Source: Methanoregula sp.
GTDB lineage: Archaea; Halobacteriota; Methanomicrobia; Methanomicrobiales; Methanospirillaceae
Direction of reading: 5' to 3'
Assembly (NCBI GenBank): GCA_028679075.1
Contig: JAJRCF010000009.1
Span: 1-64,000 of the forward strand
Length of the DNA stretch: 64,000 nt
The notes beneath the pieces were generated by a model, which ran no database searches, was not told the origin of the DNA, and worked only from the letters and a program-made list of their open reading frames with translations. Positions within the stretch are counted from its first letter, which is position 1. Every line of letters begins with the position of its first letter. Below, one piece after another: positions 62,570 through 64,000 of the stretch. Made by a program: the position numbers and the translations under genes.

Positions 62570-64000
62570 TCATCGCTCTTTCTTCCTAGTGCGATTCCCG
62601 TTACCGGAACGACGGTCGTACAGGATGATTGCGACGCCAATTGCCAGTAGCACGGCAAATATTCCGGCGAGAAGGACGATATTGTTCGCAATAAACCTCC
62701 CGAGGGTCCCCGCGGGAGTGTCATGAGCCGTCTGCGCAGGCTGTTGAGACCCGGTTGTTGGTGCAGGACCGGCCGGTGTCTTCAGGCTGACCAGGCCGAA
62801 TGCGGACAATCCTTTCGGCGATGTCGTCAGGAAGGCGATATTGCCGTTATTATCGGCACCCGTATAACCGGTCGTGAGGATTTCAGAAGTCCCGTCATCG
62901 GAGAGATGCGCGACTCCAATCGACGGGATCCCTCCATGGCTGGAAACCCATCCCGGTGAGACGGTCAGTGTGAGTGTTGCCGGCCCGGTTGTTGCAAGGT
63001 TGGTCTTGTCGAGAACAACACTATACGCGACATCTTCGACCTGCTGGTTATTGGCCAGTGCAGCCGACTGGAATGCGTTCAGCATATCCGGGTTCGCCGT
63101 GTCTGAAATGGTCGTTGTGATGGCTGCATTTTCAGGAATTCCGTCCAGAGCTGTATCGAGTGAGACGGAAACCGTGCCACTGCTGGTTTGTGCGGATACG
63201 GGATCAGTGCGTAGTCCAATGCTCTGGACCGTGCCGGAAATTACACCCTTCTCGATGACCGATGTATCGCGTGTTACTACGGAAAGGGTGAACCCCGGCT
63301 GGCTGATGGTGATCACGTTGTTTACCAGGGTGATTGTTGCCCCGGACTGTCTTGCCAGCGCAGTATCGAGGTGGATCGTCTGCGTCCCCGTGGGATCGGT
63401 CGTTGCGGTTAACCCTGCGACGGTGATGGGCTGGACAGTTGTAGCCTCGTCCTCCTGGAATGGTGCAAGGAACTCGGTTATCTGTTCCACGATCGGGGCT
63501 ACTGCCTGCTGGATCGTGGAGCGGGCACCCGATACTCCGGTGTAACTACTGCTTTCACTATGGCTGACCGTGTTGGTACTGGTACTGCCACTTCCCCCGC
63601 TGCTTCCACCGCCATTGCCCCCACCGCCACTGCTCGTGGAAGCAACGGCGGTCATGCCAAAGACGGAGAGGCCGTTGGGGGAGGTTGCCTGGAAATTATC
63701 TGTTGTGATGTCGCCAGAAACGTCGCTATCGATATAATGTGTAGTGAGGACTTCTTTTTTCCCGTCATCTCCAAACCGGATGATCTTGATGTTGTCCCTG
63801 CCACCGTTTTCTTCAACCCAGGCATGATCGACGCTCAGGTCCAGAGTTACGCCGGCGGCTCCCAGATTCGCGTTAAGTTCATCAGTGTTCGTGAATTCTA
63901 CCGTATATGCAACGGACTTGATATCGAGGCTGCTGCTTGTTGCAGCTAGCTGGAAGGCACTGGCAACGTCAGATGTTGCACCCTGGATGATATTCTGCTG
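62570..64000 (-). CDS. Secreted surface protein with repeated domain and C-terminal anchor (5' end outside window)
   Basis: At least 476 residues. The frame is open to base 64000 and the ATG at 63655 is internal. The first visible domain (about 1-115, starting QQNIIQG) and a later one share a pattern: an AFQ-type helix, a VSVDHAW/VSPGWV strand, DDG...EVLTTHY or DDGTSEILTTGY, and a closing TTSPKGLSAFGL or ATSPNGLSVFGM. A Gly/Ser-rich linker (GGGGNGGGSSGG) separates them. A membrane helix (NIVLLAGIFAVLLAIGVAII) and a basic tail end the protein. It also shares its closing pattern with the PGF-pre-PGF-like domain of the LVIVD protein. Confidence 0.8.
   Translation of the reverse strand, partial: QQNIIQGATSDVASAFQLAATSSSLDIKSVAYTVEFTNTDELNANLGAAGVTLDLSVDHAWVEENGGRDNIKIIRFGDDGKKEVLTTHYIDSDVSGDITTDNFQATSPNGLSVFGMTAVASTSSGGGGNGGGSSGGSGSTSTNTVSHSESSSYTGVSGARSTIQQAVAPIVEQITEFLAPFQEDEATTVQPITVAGLTATTDPTGTQTIHLDTALARQSGATITLVNNVITISQPGFTLSVVTRDTSVIEKGVISGTVQSIGLRTDPVSAQTSSGTVSVSLDTALDGIPENAAITTTISDTANPDMLNAFQSAALANNQQVEDVAYSVVLDKTNLATTGPATLTLTVSPGWVSSHGGIPSIGVAHLSDDGTSEILTTGYTGADNNGNIAFLTTSPKGLSAFGLVSLKTPAGPAPTTGSQQPAQTAHDTPAGTLGRFIANNIVLLAGIFAVLLAIGVAIILYDRRSGNGNRTRKKER

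Overview
The window reads as chromosome of a mesophilic euryarchaeon, most likely a methanogen of the order Methanomicrobiales (Methanoregula-like). This is inferred from content, not from a search. Archaeal markers are an STT3/AglB oligosaccharyltransferase with a WWDYG motif, an XPD/Rad3-type iron-sulfur helicase, a family B DNA polymerase, an archaeal form III RuBisCO, PyrD/PyrK, LVIVD-repeat and other secreted surface proteins, and TATA boxes placed 25-27 bases before leaderless starts. A complete uvrABC set (uvrA and uvrC at the left, uvrB near 37 kb) is bacterial-type repair, common in mesophilic archaea. I see no rRNA, tRNA, CRISPR array or transposase gene.

Layout. 0-8 kb: uvrA (5' end outside the window), a small TPR protein, uvrC, three small lipoproteins (one chagasin-like) and an AI-2E-family permease. 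8-24 kb: a dense signalling block on the minus strand. It contains an operon of histidine kinases and response regulators joined by ATGA overlaps, then a REC-kinase-like protein, a TspO homologue, and an iron-alcohol dehydrogenase joined to a large PAS kinase-like protein. 24-31 kb: a lipase-like hydrolase, form III RuBisCO, a 1165-residue LVIVD-repeat surface protein and a 5TM-LYT receptor protein. 31.4-36.7 kb: a seven-gene plus-strand redox operon that begins with an ArsR-flavodoxin fusion and includes two more flavodoxins, a flavodoxin-ferredoxin protein, a NapH-like polyferredoxin, a membrane protein and a radical SAM enzyme. 37-42 kb: uvrB, then aglB in the opposite direction, then a 135-bp duplicated scrap of the uvrB 3' end. 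42-53.7 kb: a secreted protein, polB and a malate/lactate dehydrogenase, pyrD-pyrK, a tandem pair of membrane PAS sensors (one a kinase), mobA, ogt and the XPD-like helicase. 53.8-57 kb: three toxin-antitoxin pairs in a gene-poor, hairpin-rich stretch. 57-64 kb: purB, another membrane sensor kinase with its receiver, a receiver protein with a C-terminal winged helix, and a surface protein running off the right edge.

How the genes work together. Twelve two-component proteins dominate. Four share one N-terminal membrane module, and three kinase-like proteins lack a histidine at the expected phosphoacceptor position. The redox operon looks like one regulated unit: its ArsR-flavodoxin protein probably binds the 9-8-9 inverted repeat over its own promoter. 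Other things to look at are two 21-bp palindromes with the same 13-bp core 7 kb apart, direct copies of the uvrB 3' end flanking aglB, one AT-rich box midway between two divergent leaderless genes, and a TIG domain apparently split by 14 LVIVD repeats.
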